Both the position numbers and the translations under genes were made by a program. A DNA stretch of 64,000 nucleotides, from assembly GCA_951812715.1 (NCBI GenBank), contig OX638323.1:930001-994000 (forward strand). Direction: 5' to 3'. Source of the stretch: an uncultured Pseudohongiella sp. Its GTDB lineage: Bacteria; Pseudomonadota; Gammaproteobacteria; Pseudomonadales; Pseudohongiellaceae. This document shows, in pieces, positions 37,160-45,271 of this stretch (position 1 is its first letter; each line of letters opens with the position of its first letter). The notes under the pieces are model-generated. The model was given only the letters and a program-made list of their open reading frames with translations, was not told the origin of the DNA and did not search any database.

Positions 37160-38349
37160 TCGCGCAAGCTGTCCAGTAATTCCAGCGAAGCATGGCCGTC
37201 GGGGATTAGCCCCTGCTCAGATTGATAAGCGCGAATGGCGGCTCTGGTTCGCGAACCGACGCGGCCGTCCGGTTCGCCGGAGTCGAAGCCGCGGCTATTG
37301 AGCAATTCCTGCAATTCCAAGACCTGCGCCCGGCTCAACGCGGTTTCGTTTTCGGGCATATGCGCGATTGACGCCGCGCCGGTAAAGCGGTCGGCGAGAT
37401 GGCCCACGGTTATCGCGTAAAAGACCGACGGGTTGTATAACATGGTGACCCGGAAGTTGTTGTAGGTCAGAAATGCCGGCCCGGCCGCGCCTGCTGGCAC
37501 AGCCACGGCAGCCCGCATGTCCGCCACCGGAATTGGGTCGCCGGAAACAGTGCGCAGTCCTAGCTCGCGCCACTCGGAAAGTGGCTTGAGATTGCGGGCG
37601 CCCACCTGCGAATAATCGAATCCCTCAGGCAGCAGTACTTCCCTGCCCCAGCGCTCGTCGCCGCGCCAGCCGGATTGGCTGATGAAGTTCGCCGCCGAAT
37701 AGAAAACGTCAGGCAGGCTGTTCCAGATGTCGGCACGGCCATCGCCATCGCCATCAACCGCGTAGTTCCTGAATACGGTAGGCAGAAACTGCAACTGCCC
37801 CATGGCGCCGGCCCAGGAGCCGGTCATGCGTTGCGGCGGGATATGACCATCGTCAATAATTTGCAAGGCCGTCAATAGCTGTTCCCTGAAAAAATCCGCC
37901 CGGCGCGGATCATAGGCCAAGGTGGCAAGCGCTTCGAGTACCGAGAACCCGCCCGTGGCGCGGCCGAAATTGCTTTCGATGGCCCAGAATGCGACCAGAT
38001 AGTGCGGCTGTATGCCGTAACGCGCCTGCACAGCGGCCAGCAATGCCGAGTGTTCGCGCAATAGCTCCTGACCGCGGGCGATCTGATTGGGAGTTACGCG
38101 CAATTCGATATAACGCGTAAAGGTCTGCACGAATTCCGGCTGCGAGCCATCAAGTTCGAGCACTCGCTCTAGCGGCGAGACGCCATCGAGCGCGGTCAGG
38201 GTTTCGGCACTGACGCCGAGCGCACGCGCTTCCGCCCGAAGTTCTTCGAGCCATTCCGCGAATGTCCGCGGTTGCCCCTGGGCGGCAAGCGGCAACAACA
38301 GCGCTACGATCAAGAAGCCAGTCCGAATCATGGCTGAATGATAATTCAT
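37156..38349 (-). CDS. Lytic murein transglycosylase (MltB family) with peptidoglycan-binding domain
   Basis: Cleaves the glycan strand of peptidoglycan in the periplasm. The signal peptide is FLIVALLLPLAAQGQP. The SLT2 domain has catalytic Glu in FWAIESNFGRATGGF and the MltB motifs GSWAGAMGQLQFLPTVF and DGDGDGRADIWNSLPDV. The last 60 residues are a PG_binding_1 domain (ELQELLNSRGFDSGEPDGRVG). The open frame runs into family B repeats, so the start is internal: ATG 38349 is given; ATG 38367 (GAGGA upstream) and 38331 are alternatives. Confidence 0.92.
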   Translation of the reverse strand: MNYHSAMIRTGFLIVALLLPLAAQGQPRTFAEWLEELRAEARALGVSAETLTALDGVSPLERVLELDGSQPEFVQTFTRYIELRVTPNQIARGQELLREHSALLAAVQARYGIQPHYLVAFWAIESNFGRATGGFSVLEALATLAYDPRRADFFREQLLTALQIIDDGHIPPQRMTGSWAGAMGQLQFLPTVFRNYAVDGDGDGRADIWNSLPDVFYSAANFISQSGWRGDERWGREVLLPEGFDYSQVGARNLKPLSEWRELGLRTVSGDPIPVADMRAAVAVPAGAAGPAFLTYNNFRVTMLYNPSVFYAITVGHLADRFTGAASIAHMPENETALSRAQVLELQELLNSRGFDSGEPDGRVGSRTRAAIRAYQSEQGLIPDGHASLELLDSLRE

Positions 38350-38379
38350 CCGAGCTTCACCTTGCATCCCATTCCTCAC

Positions 38380-38665
38380 AATATGGGTGTCCCATGTTTG
38401 CCACCATGCTTGCCCCATGCTTGCCTTCCATACTTACCTCCCATGCTTGCCACTCGCCTTCCCACCCATCACAAGATGGGCGTCCCAAACTGCCCCGGCA
38501 ATGGGTGTCCCATGCTTCATGCCATTGATTCCGAGATGGGTGTCCCACCGATTCGTTGAGATAGGTGTCGCATGCTTCTCCGCCCATCTCCATGGGTGTC
38601 CCATGCCTCTCCGCTCCATGCCTCTCCGATAATTCTCCGCCCGTCTCAATGGGTGTCCCATGCTT
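38380..38665. repeat. Family B repeat array (ATGGGTGTCCCAT type)
   Basis: At least six copies of ATGGG-TGT/CGT-CCCA(T), several followed by GCTTG or GCCTCTCCG, with spacers of 20-60 bp; intervening CCATGCTTGCC pieces are a second motif. Orientation is opposite to the 32-kb and 57-kb arrays. It fills the gap between divergent mltB and the amidotransferase gene, leaving only about 85 bp for the latter's promoter. Confidence 0.85.
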
Positions 38666-38751
38666 GTAATGCTTGTATGCCTTGCACTCTGGATTGACTC
38701 GCGGCGAAAAATCTACACAATGCGGCAGTTTGAGAGCAATCGGCCGCGACA

Positions 38752-39492
38752 ATGACAAAACCTTTTCTGATTCTGCAACTTCGTCCGGAAGATGACACCG
38801 CGGACAGCGAATTGCGCAAGATCTGCCAGCACGGACTGCTTGACTCGGCCGAGGTCCATCGCGTTCGGCTGGAAAAGCAGCCTGACCCGGATCTGGATCT
38901 GGCGCGGTACTCGGCGATTATCGTTGGCGGCAGTCCTTTCGACCTGAGCACTGCCCAGCACGAAAAATCAAACTTGCAGATCGCCATCGAGGACTTTTTC
39001 CGGCGCCTGCTGGATGAAGTTATACAACGTGACTTCCCCTTTCTCGGCTGCTGCTCGGGAAACGGCCTGCTGGGTCAGCACCTGGGCGCGGAAATATCCG
39101 GAACCTATGGCGAGGAGGTTGGCGGTATCGATATAAATATCACCGAAGCCGGCAGCAAGGATCCGCTGTTGCGGGGAATGCCGCGAACGATTCGCGTTCT
39201 GGTAGGCCACAAGGAAGCTTGTGACGAGACGCCGCCCGGCAGCACTCTGCTGGCAACAGGCACGATGTGTCCCGTGCAGATGTTCCGCGTCGGCAGCAAT
39301 GTCTATGCCACGCAGTTCCATCCCGAAGGTGATTTTGAAGGTTTTGACGTGCGCATTCGCGCTTACAAACATCATGGCTACTTTCCACCAGAAACCGCCA
39401 ATTCCCTTTCCGAAAGAATCCGCTCCGAACACACTCCAGAGGCGCATGACATCCTGCGCCGATTCGTCGCCCGCTTCCATCCGTTTGCCTAA
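38752..39492 (+). CDS. Class I glutamine amidotransferase-like protein (GMP synthase-type domain)
   Basis: A stand-alone GATase1 domain of 246 residues. The nucleophile elbow is FLGCCSGNGLLGQHLG with the Cys in GCCSG, and the His-Glu pair is in QFHPEGDFEG. Such proteins release ammonia from glutamine or hydrolyse gamma-glutamyl bonds. No synthetase partner is adjacent, so the acceptor is unknown. ATG 38752. Confidence 0.82.
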   Translation: MTKPFLILQLRPEDDTADSELRKICQHGLLDSAEVHRVRLEKQPDPDLDLARYSAIIVGGSPFDLSTAQHEKSNLQIAIEDFFRRLLDEVIQRDFPFLGCCSGNGLLGQHLGAEISGTYGEEVGGIDINITEAGSKDPLLRGMPRTIRVLVGHKEACDETPPGSTLLATGTMCPVQMFRVGSNVYATQFHPEGDFEGFDVRIRAYKHHGYFPPETANSLSERIRSEHTPEAHDILRRFVARFHPFA

Positions 39493-40044
39493 CCATTTTG
39501 TGTAATTCGAAGCATCAAGAGCTAAATTGATCTCACGCTCCTCAGTTAATCAGTAACGACCCCATTGCTCGCTTTTAAGTCGCATAGCTTGTTTTTTTAA
39601 TGGTTATTGACCCCCAAGTCAGATTTGACTTATCTAATTCGAATAACTCCGTGGCCCTGCAGTTCCAATCCGGGAAGATCCTTAGTCGGAGTTAATCCCT
39701 GTATTTTTCCTGCTGTCCTCGCTGTGGCATACCAAATTCTTGCCAATGTATATCGTCACACTTCATGCGCCAAAACCACCATAGGCTTGAGCTTGTTTCT
39801 ACCAAGAATATTTCGTCCGGTGCATTTTTTGTTCACTCAATAGCGATAAAAGTACTGAGCCGAAATCGCTGACCGAAGTATTAGAGAAATGGTCGGGCTC
39901 GGTTGGACAGTTTGAGGGTAAAGTTAAGATAGTTTTCCCGTGATTAAAAGCCCTCGTCTTTTGCCTTATCCTCCCTCTTTTCGTGGATATGTCGATTGCT
40001 GCAGCGATTCCGCCCCCTGGCCGCGCGCAGGGAGCGTAGCGACT
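39493..40044. other. AT-richer gene-free stretch at the start of a mobile-element island
   Basis: Base composition falls clearly below the flanking genes. No coding frame looks real. AAGTCA-GATT-TGACTT (39616-39631) is a small palindrome, and GGTTATTGAC at 39602-39611 recurs inverted at 41883-41892. Confidence 0.5.
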
Positions 40045-40180
40045 GAAAAGCACTATCGAGACGGCCTTACGCTGATTCAGCTTATGGATATGTTCCCATC
40101 CGAGCAAGTGGCGACGGAGTGGTTTGAAAACGCCCTTGGGGACGATGCGCGATATTCATGTCAGTACCGCAGTAATACTC
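40045..40180 (+). pseudogene. 5' fragment of an IS1595-family (ISXO2-like) transposase
   Basis: The frame reads EKHYRDGLTLIQLMDMFPSEQVATEWFENA, the N-terminal region of IS1595 transposases; the zinc-ribbon cysteines that should follow are mostly lost (RYSCQYRSN). It breaks off where IS21-like DNA begins. The other end of the same gene type is found at 40612-41032. Confidence 0.7.
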
Positions 40181-40214
40181 CCCAAAAGCGCCGATTGAAA
40201 AATCCCCAGTTTTC

Positions 40215-40249
40215 GCTGCCGCCACCGCCCCCGGGGCGGTGGCGGCAGC
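40215..40249. other. Perfect 17-bp-arm palindrome upstream of the istA fragment
   Basis: Arms 40215-40231 and 40233-40249 are exact inverted copies around a central C, all G+C but four A:T pairs per hairpin. It lies about 50 bp before the IS21-type reading frame. Such hairpins can block incoming transcription or translation of a transposase; the role here is inferred. Confidence 0.75.
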
Positions 40250-40296
40250 GCGGAAATTGGTGCTTGATGCCCCCTGGATTGTCGGGGAACACATCC

Positions 40297-40605
40297 ATGA
40301 TCAAACTGCGGGAGATCATCATGATCCATGAACTAAAGAACCATGGGTTGGGCGTTTCGGAGATTGCTCGGCGAACCGGTCTGGACCGGAAGACCGTCCG
40401 CAAGTATCTCCGGGAGGGACTGCAATCCGCCCGGTACGGTCCGCGGCAGCCAAGACCACGGCTGCTGGATCCCCTTGAACATTACCTGCGCGAACGGATC
40501 GCCGCCTATCCGGGATTGTCCGGAAGCCGTCTTTGGCGAGAGATTGCCGAGCTGGGCTATGCCGGGGGCTACACCGCCGTGACCGACTTCCTGCGCGAAG
40601 GATCG
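40297..40605 (+). pseudogene. IstA-like (IS21 family) transposase fragment
   Basis: Starts at ATG 40297 with the helix-turn-helix IHELKNHGLGVSEIARRTG-LDRKTVRKYL and continues to SRLWREIAELGYAGGYTAVTDFLRE. That is the N-terminal 100 residues of IstA; the DDE core and istB are absent. It sits between two halves of an IS1595-type gene, as expected from insertion followed by deletion. Confidence 0.8.
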
Positions 40606-40611
40606 CGAGAG

Positions 40612-41032
40612 CAATCAGGTCCGCACCCAGGTCGTTGAGCGCACCGACACTGAGACGTTGCAGGGGTTTGTCGTCGAACACATCGACGCGTTCGCGACCG
40701 TCTACACGGACGCTGCCTCACCCTACGCCAGCCTGCCCCACCAGCACGACACGGTGAAGCACAGTGCATCGGACTTCGTCAGGGGTGACGTTAAAACCAA
40801 CGGCGTATAAAGCTTCTGGGCGATGATCAAGCGGGCGACGAAAAGCACGTTCCGCAAAATGAGCCCGAAGCATCTTGACCGCTACATTCAAGAGTTCGCC
40901 GCGAAACACAATATGCGGGACGCGGACACGCTGGCCCAGATGCGAGAGACGGTCTCCCGCTTAGTCGGTTGGAACCTTCTCTACAGGGACTTGATCGCGG
41001 ACAACGGGCTTGCGTCGGGCGCGAGGTCGTGA
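40612..41032 (+). pseudogene. 3' fragment of an IS1595-family transposase with a nonsense codon
   Basis: Reads from about 40612 through VYTDAASPYASLPHQHDTVKH and VRGDVKTNGV, a TAA at 40808-40810, then SFWAMIKRATKSTFRKMSPKHLDRY to 41032. In relatives the motif is TNGIESFWAM, so the Glu codon (GAA) has become TAA. The catalytic region is therefore interrupted in addition to the missing N-terminal half. Confidence 0.8.
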
Positions 41033-41205
41033 GTATGGTTCTACCCGGCGAAGCAGGGCGCGAGCCAGCTTTTCTGGTGTTGCGCCTTTACAAGTCATGC
41101 TTGGGATCGAGTATAGCCTTCATAATTCCTCCGCAGGTTGGCGGCCAGAAGCGGAGATTATCAGAAGCCTGCTAGTTGCAAATATCGTAACTGGAGGGTT
41201 TTATT

Positions 41206-41619
41206 ATGTCCAACGCCATTTACCGCCTATCCATTGCGATCGATTTTCATGATGAATGGCCAGCGCGGGTCGGAAAATTCATTGCTGACCCTACTCAGTG
41301 GTACGCGACCCATTCAGTTCTTGTTGATGTGTCGGCGTTCGATATTGCGTCCTTCCTATGTGGTATAGCGGAGGCGGGAAGTGTGGAGCATATCGTGGAA
41401 CTCGGTCCCGTCCACTACGACGCCGCAGGCCAGTCAGTATGCACGGACCACCACAGTGCCATCTACCTCGATCATCTTCGCTGGACTCTCACATTCGCCG
41501 CATTCGACCGATATGGATGCCGTCAAGCGGCGCAGTTCTGTCATCGTGTAGTCTCGCCTGAGTGGTATCCGTCAGGCATGCTCCCACAGCTTGCCCTTGG
41601 CGGGTTATTCCGATACTGA
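41206..41619 (+). CDS. Hypothetical protein, 137 residues
   Basis: ATG 41206 has a strong GGAGGG ribosome-binding site 8 bp upstream. The product is soluble with many His, Trp, Tyr and Cys (YDAAGQSVCTDHHSAIYLDH, CRQAAQFCHRV). No family recognised. It lies in the island between transposase remnants and modABC, and its last 15 bp overlap the convergent membrane-protein gene. Confidence 0.6.
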   Translation: MSNAIYRLSIAIDFHDEWPARVGKFIADPTQWYATHSVLVDVSAFDIASFLCGIAEAGSVEHIVELGPVHYDAAGQSVCTDHHSAIYLDHLRWTLTFAAFDRYGCRQAAQFCHRVVSPEWYPSGMLPQLALGGLFRY

Positions 41620-41835
41620 TACCGACTCAGAAATCTTGCGCAAGCTGTCTCTCATGTCAATGAGAAGTGCGAGCATGCCGCACAATAAGATAGCCAAGAT
41701 GGACCCCAAAAGCAGGCCGACAAAGAAGCCTGTAATCCCCATCCAGATAACGCCCATTACTGGCGGAAAGATAATCAGCCCCCAAGCAACAATCCCGTTG
41801 ATTGTGCCGATAACACTTGAAAGAAACCTGTTCAT
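41605..41835 (-). CDS. Small membrane protein, 76 residues
   Basis: ATG 41835 with AAGGG upstream. Two hydrophobic segments (IVAWGLIIFPPVMGVIWMGIT and FFVGLLLGSILAILLCGMLALL) and a polar C-terminus MRDSLRKISESVSVSE. No family recognised. Cargo of the island; convergent with and slightly overlapping the 137-residue gene. Confidence 0.55.
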   Translation of the reverse strand: MNRFLSSVIGTINGIVAWGLIIFPPVMGVIWMGITGFFVGLLLGSILAILLCGMLALLIDMRDSLRKISESVSVSE

Positions 41836-41882
41836 GTCATTACCCTTTCTCAGTCCCAGCACCGGGATGGCATCGGGCCGTT

Positions 41883-41979
41883 GTCAATAACCCTCGGAAG
41901 GAGAAATCTCCGTCTATTTGCTGATGCTGTTCCATTCGACAGGCAACCCGGCAAAGCGGGATTCCCGAAGGTTATTGAC
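41883..41979. repeat. 97-bp stretch bounded by 17-bp imperfect inverted repeats
   Basis: GTCAATAACCCTCGGAA at 41883-41899 is matched by the reverse complement of TTCCCGAAGGTTATTGAC at 41962-41979, 15 of 17 positions. The 10-mer core also occurs inverted at 39602-39611. Could be the end of an old mobile element or a hairpin. The remainder of 41980-42243 holds nothing recognisable. Confidence 0.5.
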
Positions 41980-42243
41980 GGCGGGGATTGTGACAGGCTC
42001 GAGTGGAAACGTCAACTAATGCGTAGGTCCCTATCATTACGTCAACAGCACCTTGTTCTTTTTTCCGTTTCCCGGCGAACGGCAATCGACATAACCTAAT
42101 TTCGTATTCACTTCCTTTTGGCAGTCCTTTTTCGCAATAGTCAAATTTGGATGGGTGACGAGTCTAAAAATGATGAAGAGTTCGAGTGTTATCTAATTCT
42201 TAGAAACGATGTGCCTGCTCTCGAATCCAATTCATTAACCTTT

Positions 42244-42591
42244 TTAACGCCTTTTTTTCTCTTTATTGCGACCTTTAGGAAGATAAAAGTTGGATGGAAA
42301 ATGCAATTGATAATATGCTTCACTAGGAATTGGTTTTGAAAGACAATCCTTCCTGATGTATTGGCTTACCCGAGATACATTTACGCCCGTATTATACTGC
42401 CCTTCGTACGACTCTATTCGTGTATGCTCAAATGCGTATCTCTGACTACCCAGTTTTACGCGTAAATCAACTGGCGGTACTTTTCCATCCTGATCCGGAA
42501 GATGGATATTTGAACGGAATAGTCCAGAACATTTTTCCAAGTATATTAACACTGCATCGCATGCTTTACCTTCGTTGTTTGGAATTAGCAT
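42244..42591 (-). CDS. Hypothetical protein, 115 residues, possibly truncated
   Basis: Codon content looks coding: LIPNNEGKACDAVLIYLEKCSG then VDLRVKLGSQRYAFEHTRIESYEGQ and a basic C-terminus GRNKEKKRR. ATG 42591 is preceded by GAGGT at about 11 bp. The AFEHTRIE stretch is of a kind seen in uncharacterised proteins of variable genome regions. Low GC and island position suggest foreign origin. Confidence 0.4.
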   Translation of the reverse strand: MLIPNNEGKACDAVLIYLEKCSGLFRSNIHLPDQDGKVPPVDLRVKLGSQRYAFEHTRIESYEGQYNTGVNVSRVSQYIRKDCLSKPIPSEAYYQLHFPSNFYLPKGRNKEKKRR

Positions 42592-42739
42592 ATATTTTTT
42601 ATACCTCTACTAACTGGTCGGAAGTTAGCAACAAGCGTGCAGCCACGCAAAACTCCTTCTTGCCTCTCTCGAAGCTCACGGGTTATAAATGGCTCCAGCC
42701 GTCGCCTACAAGATGATCGACTGCAAACACATTCCGCAT

Positions 42740-43495
42740 ATGCGACTACACTATTTTATACTGACCCTAACACTGATGACTGTCGCTACCTCGAGCCTCG
42801 CCGATGAAGCTAGAGTTGCCGTGGCGGCGAATTTTTCAAGGCCCGCGGAAATGCTGGTGGAACAGTTCGAATTGTTGCAGCCGCATCGAATCGAGCTAAT
42901 AACCGGCTCATCGGCCCGGTTTTACGCTCAGTTGCGCAATGGCGCGCCGTTTGACGCTTTCCTGTCGGCGGACCGGGAAAAGCCGGCGCTGCTGGTGGAC
43001 GAGGGATTCGCGGTAGCGGATAGTCTGCGGACCTATGCCGTGGGACGGCTGGTGCTCTGGACAGCGGAACCGACGCGGGAAATCAGCGGCGAAACGCTAT
43101 CTGTATTCGCCGGCGGCAGACTCGCCCTGGCGAACCCGCGGCTGGCGCCATACGGCCTCGCGGCGCAAGAGGTTATCGACAATCTCGGCCTGACGGAGCT
43201 ACTGGCCGACAGCCTGATCATGGGCGAGAATGTTTCCCAGGCATATCAGTTCGTGGCCACCGGCAATGCTCCGCTGGGATTCGTCGCGTTGTCCCAGGTC
43301 GGCCGGAACGGCGCCATCGAACAAGGATCCGGCTGGCTCGTGCCGAGTGAACTGCATTCACCGATTCGCCAATACGCCGTGTTGCTGAACGAGACCAACG
43401 CCGCGGCCGGCGCTTTCCTTGAATTCCTGCGCGGACCGGAGGCACGGCGCATCGTTTACAGTTTCGGCTACACCATGGACGATTCCGAACCATGA
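42740..43495 (+). CDS. modA: Molybdate ABC transporter substrate-binding protein
   Basis: Signal peptide ([21 protein letters not shown]), then a type 2 periplasmic binding protein: [77 protein letters not shown]. Binds molybdate or tungstate. ATG 42740 was chosen because the signal peptide starts there; ATGs at 42689 and 42713 are in frame. Its stop overlaps the modB start. Confidence 0.92.
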   Translation: MRLHYFILTLTLMTVATSSLADEARVAVAANFSRPAEMLVEQFELLQPHRIELITGSSARFYAQLRNGAPFDAFLSADREKPALLVDEGFAVADSLRTYAVGRLVLWTAEPTREISGETLSVFAGGRLALANPRLAPYGLAAQEVIDNLGLTELLADSLIMGENVSQAYQFVATGNAPLGFVALSQVGRNGAIEQGSGWLVPSELHSPIRQYAVLLNETNAAAGAFLEFLRGPEARRIVYSFGYTMDDSEP

Positions 43496-44187
43496 TGTTC
43501 CCGGCTGAAGTTCTGCAGGCAATCTGGCTCACCTTGCGTCTGGCCACGACCGCCACTTTATTGCTGCTGCTGATCGGCACTCCCCTGGCTTGGTGGCTGG
43601 CGCGCACCCATTCCTGGTTGCGCGGTCCTGTCGCGGCCGTCGTCGCCTTGCCGCTGGTACTGCCGCCGACGGTGCTCGGTTTCTATCTTTTGCTAGCCCT
43701 GGCTCCAGCCGGCCCCATTGGCCAGTTGACCGGAGCGCTGGGTCTGGGCAGCCTGGCATTTACCTTCGAAGGCCTGGTGATCGGTTCGATCCTGTATTCG
43801 CTGCCATTCGTGGTGCAACCGATCCAGAATGCGTTTCACGCCATGGGCGATGGGCCTTTGGAAGTCGCCGCCACTTTCGGCGCGGGGCCATGGAAGCGAT
43901 TCTTTACCGTCGCCATTCCTCTCGCGCGGCCGGGATTCATCAGCGGTTCGATCCTGGGATTTGCTCATACCGTCGGTGAATTCGGCGTGGTGTTGATGAT
44001 TGGCGGTAATATTCCTGGCGAAACCCGCGTTGTTTCGGTGCAGATTTATGAACAGGTGGAGGCTCTGCAATTCGCCGAGGCACATTGGCTGGCCGGCTCC
44101 ATGGTCGTTTTCTCGTTCCTCGTGTTGCTGGTCGTGTACGGTTCGCTCGGGCGCCGCGCCGTTCCCGGCATGAGATTCGGAAGCTAG
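43492..44187 (+). CDS. modB: Molybdate ABC transporter permease
   Basis: The 231-residue permease has about five or six membrane segments, with [21 protein letters not shown] and the coupling loop [20 protein letters not shown]. The ATG overlaps the modA stop (ATGA). Works in the inner membrane with ModC. Confidence 0.94.
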   Translation: MMFPAEVLQAIWLTLRLATTATLLLLLIGTPLAWWLARTHSWLRGPVAAVVALPLVLPPTVLGFYLLLALAPAGPIGQLTGALGLGSLAFTFEGLVIGSILYSLPFVVQPIQNAFHAMGDGPLEVAATFGAGPWKRFFTVAIPLARPGFISGSILGFAHTVGEFGVVLMIGGNIPGETRVVSVQIYEQVEALQFAEAHWLAGSMVVFSFLVLLVVYGSLGRRAVPGMRFGS

Positions 44188-44191
44188 CGCC

Positions 44192-45262
44192 TTGCACGTC
44201 CGCATCGCCTACGCAATGGCGCAGCCCGCCGGCGGCGAGTTCCGTCTCGAGGTGGATGTCGAGATCCCCGCTCGCGGAATTACCTGTGTTTTCGGCGCGT
44301 CCGGTTCGGGCAAGTCCACCTTGCTGCGGTGCCTGGCGGGCCTGGATCGGCCACAATCCGCCTGGATCAAGGTCGAGGGCGAAATCTGGCAGGACGAGAC
44401 TCGATTGCTACCGACCCATTCGCGCCGCATCGGCTATGTGTTCCAGGACGCCAGCTTGCTGCCCCATCTCAGCGCGCGGCGGAATCTGCATTACGGCAGA
44501 GACCCTGGCAGTGACGCGGATACGGCTGACGCGGTCAAACTGCTTGGCATCGATCATCTGCTCGACAAGAACCCGCGCCAATTGTCGGGCGGCGAGCGGC
44601 AGCGCGTGGCGCTGGCGCGGGCATTGCTGAGCAGGCCGCGCCTGCTGCTCCTCGACGAACCGCTTTCAGCCCTCGACGTCGCGCGCAAGCAGGAATTGCT
44701 GCCCTACTTGCAACGTCTGCCGGAACAACTCGACTGTCCCATCGTGTATGTTACCCATTCCCCCGACGAAGTCGCCCGGCTGGCGGCGCATGTACTGGTG
44801 CTGGACGAAGGCCGATGCGTGGCGCGCGGCTCGGTGACCGAACTCATGGCCTCGCGCCAACTGCCGGTAAACGCCGCCGGGGAAAGTGGCGTGGTGCTTG
44901 AAACCGCCATCGCCGGTCTTGACGCGGAATGGAATCTGGCCAAAGCGGAATTCGCCGACGGCAGCATGCTGATTCCCGATCCAGGCGTTACCGCGGGCGG
45001 CCTGATCCGTCTGCGAATCCTCGCCCGGGACATCAGCCTGAGCCATGCGGTGGAAGCGCATTCGAGCATCCTCAATCGCTTGCCGGCAACAGTGCTGCGC
45101 ATCGAGGAATCCCCCGATGCCGCGATGTGCATGGTGCATTTGCAGGTCGGCGAGAACAGCAGATTGCTTTCCCGGGTGTCGCGGAAGTCAGCCCGGCGTC
45201 TGAAGCTGGCGCCGGGCAGCTCGATATTCGCCGAGATCAAGTCCGTCGCTATCCTGCAATAG
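44192..45262 (+). CDS. modC: Molybdate ABC transporter ATP-binding protein
   Basis: ATPase of 356 residues: Walker A GASGSGKST, signature LSGGERQRVALARAL, Walker B LLLLDEPLSALD, H-loop VTHSPDE. The C-terminal 100 residues (RILARDISLSHAVEAHSSIL) form a MOP/TOBE molybdate-binding domain that senses the substrate. TTG start at 44192, 4 bp after modB. Confidence 0.94.
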   Translation: MHVRIAYAMAQPAGGEFRLEVDVEIPARGITCVFGASGSGKSTLLRCLAGLDRPQSAWIKVEGEIWQDETRLLPTHSRRIGYVFQDASLLPHLSARRNLHYGRDPGSDADTADAVKLLGIDHLLDKNPRQLSGGERQRVALARALLSRPRLLLLDEPLSALDVARKQELLPYLQRLPEQLDCPIVYVTHSPDEVARLAAHVLVLDEGRCVARGSVTELMASRQLPVNAAGESGVVLETAIAGLDAEWNLAKAEFADGSMLIPDPGVTAGGLIRLRILARDISLSHAVEAHSSILNRLPATVLRIEESPDAAMCMVHLQVGENSRLLSRVSRKSARRLKLAPGSSIFAEIKSVAILQ

Positions 45263-45271
45263 CCGCGAGTT

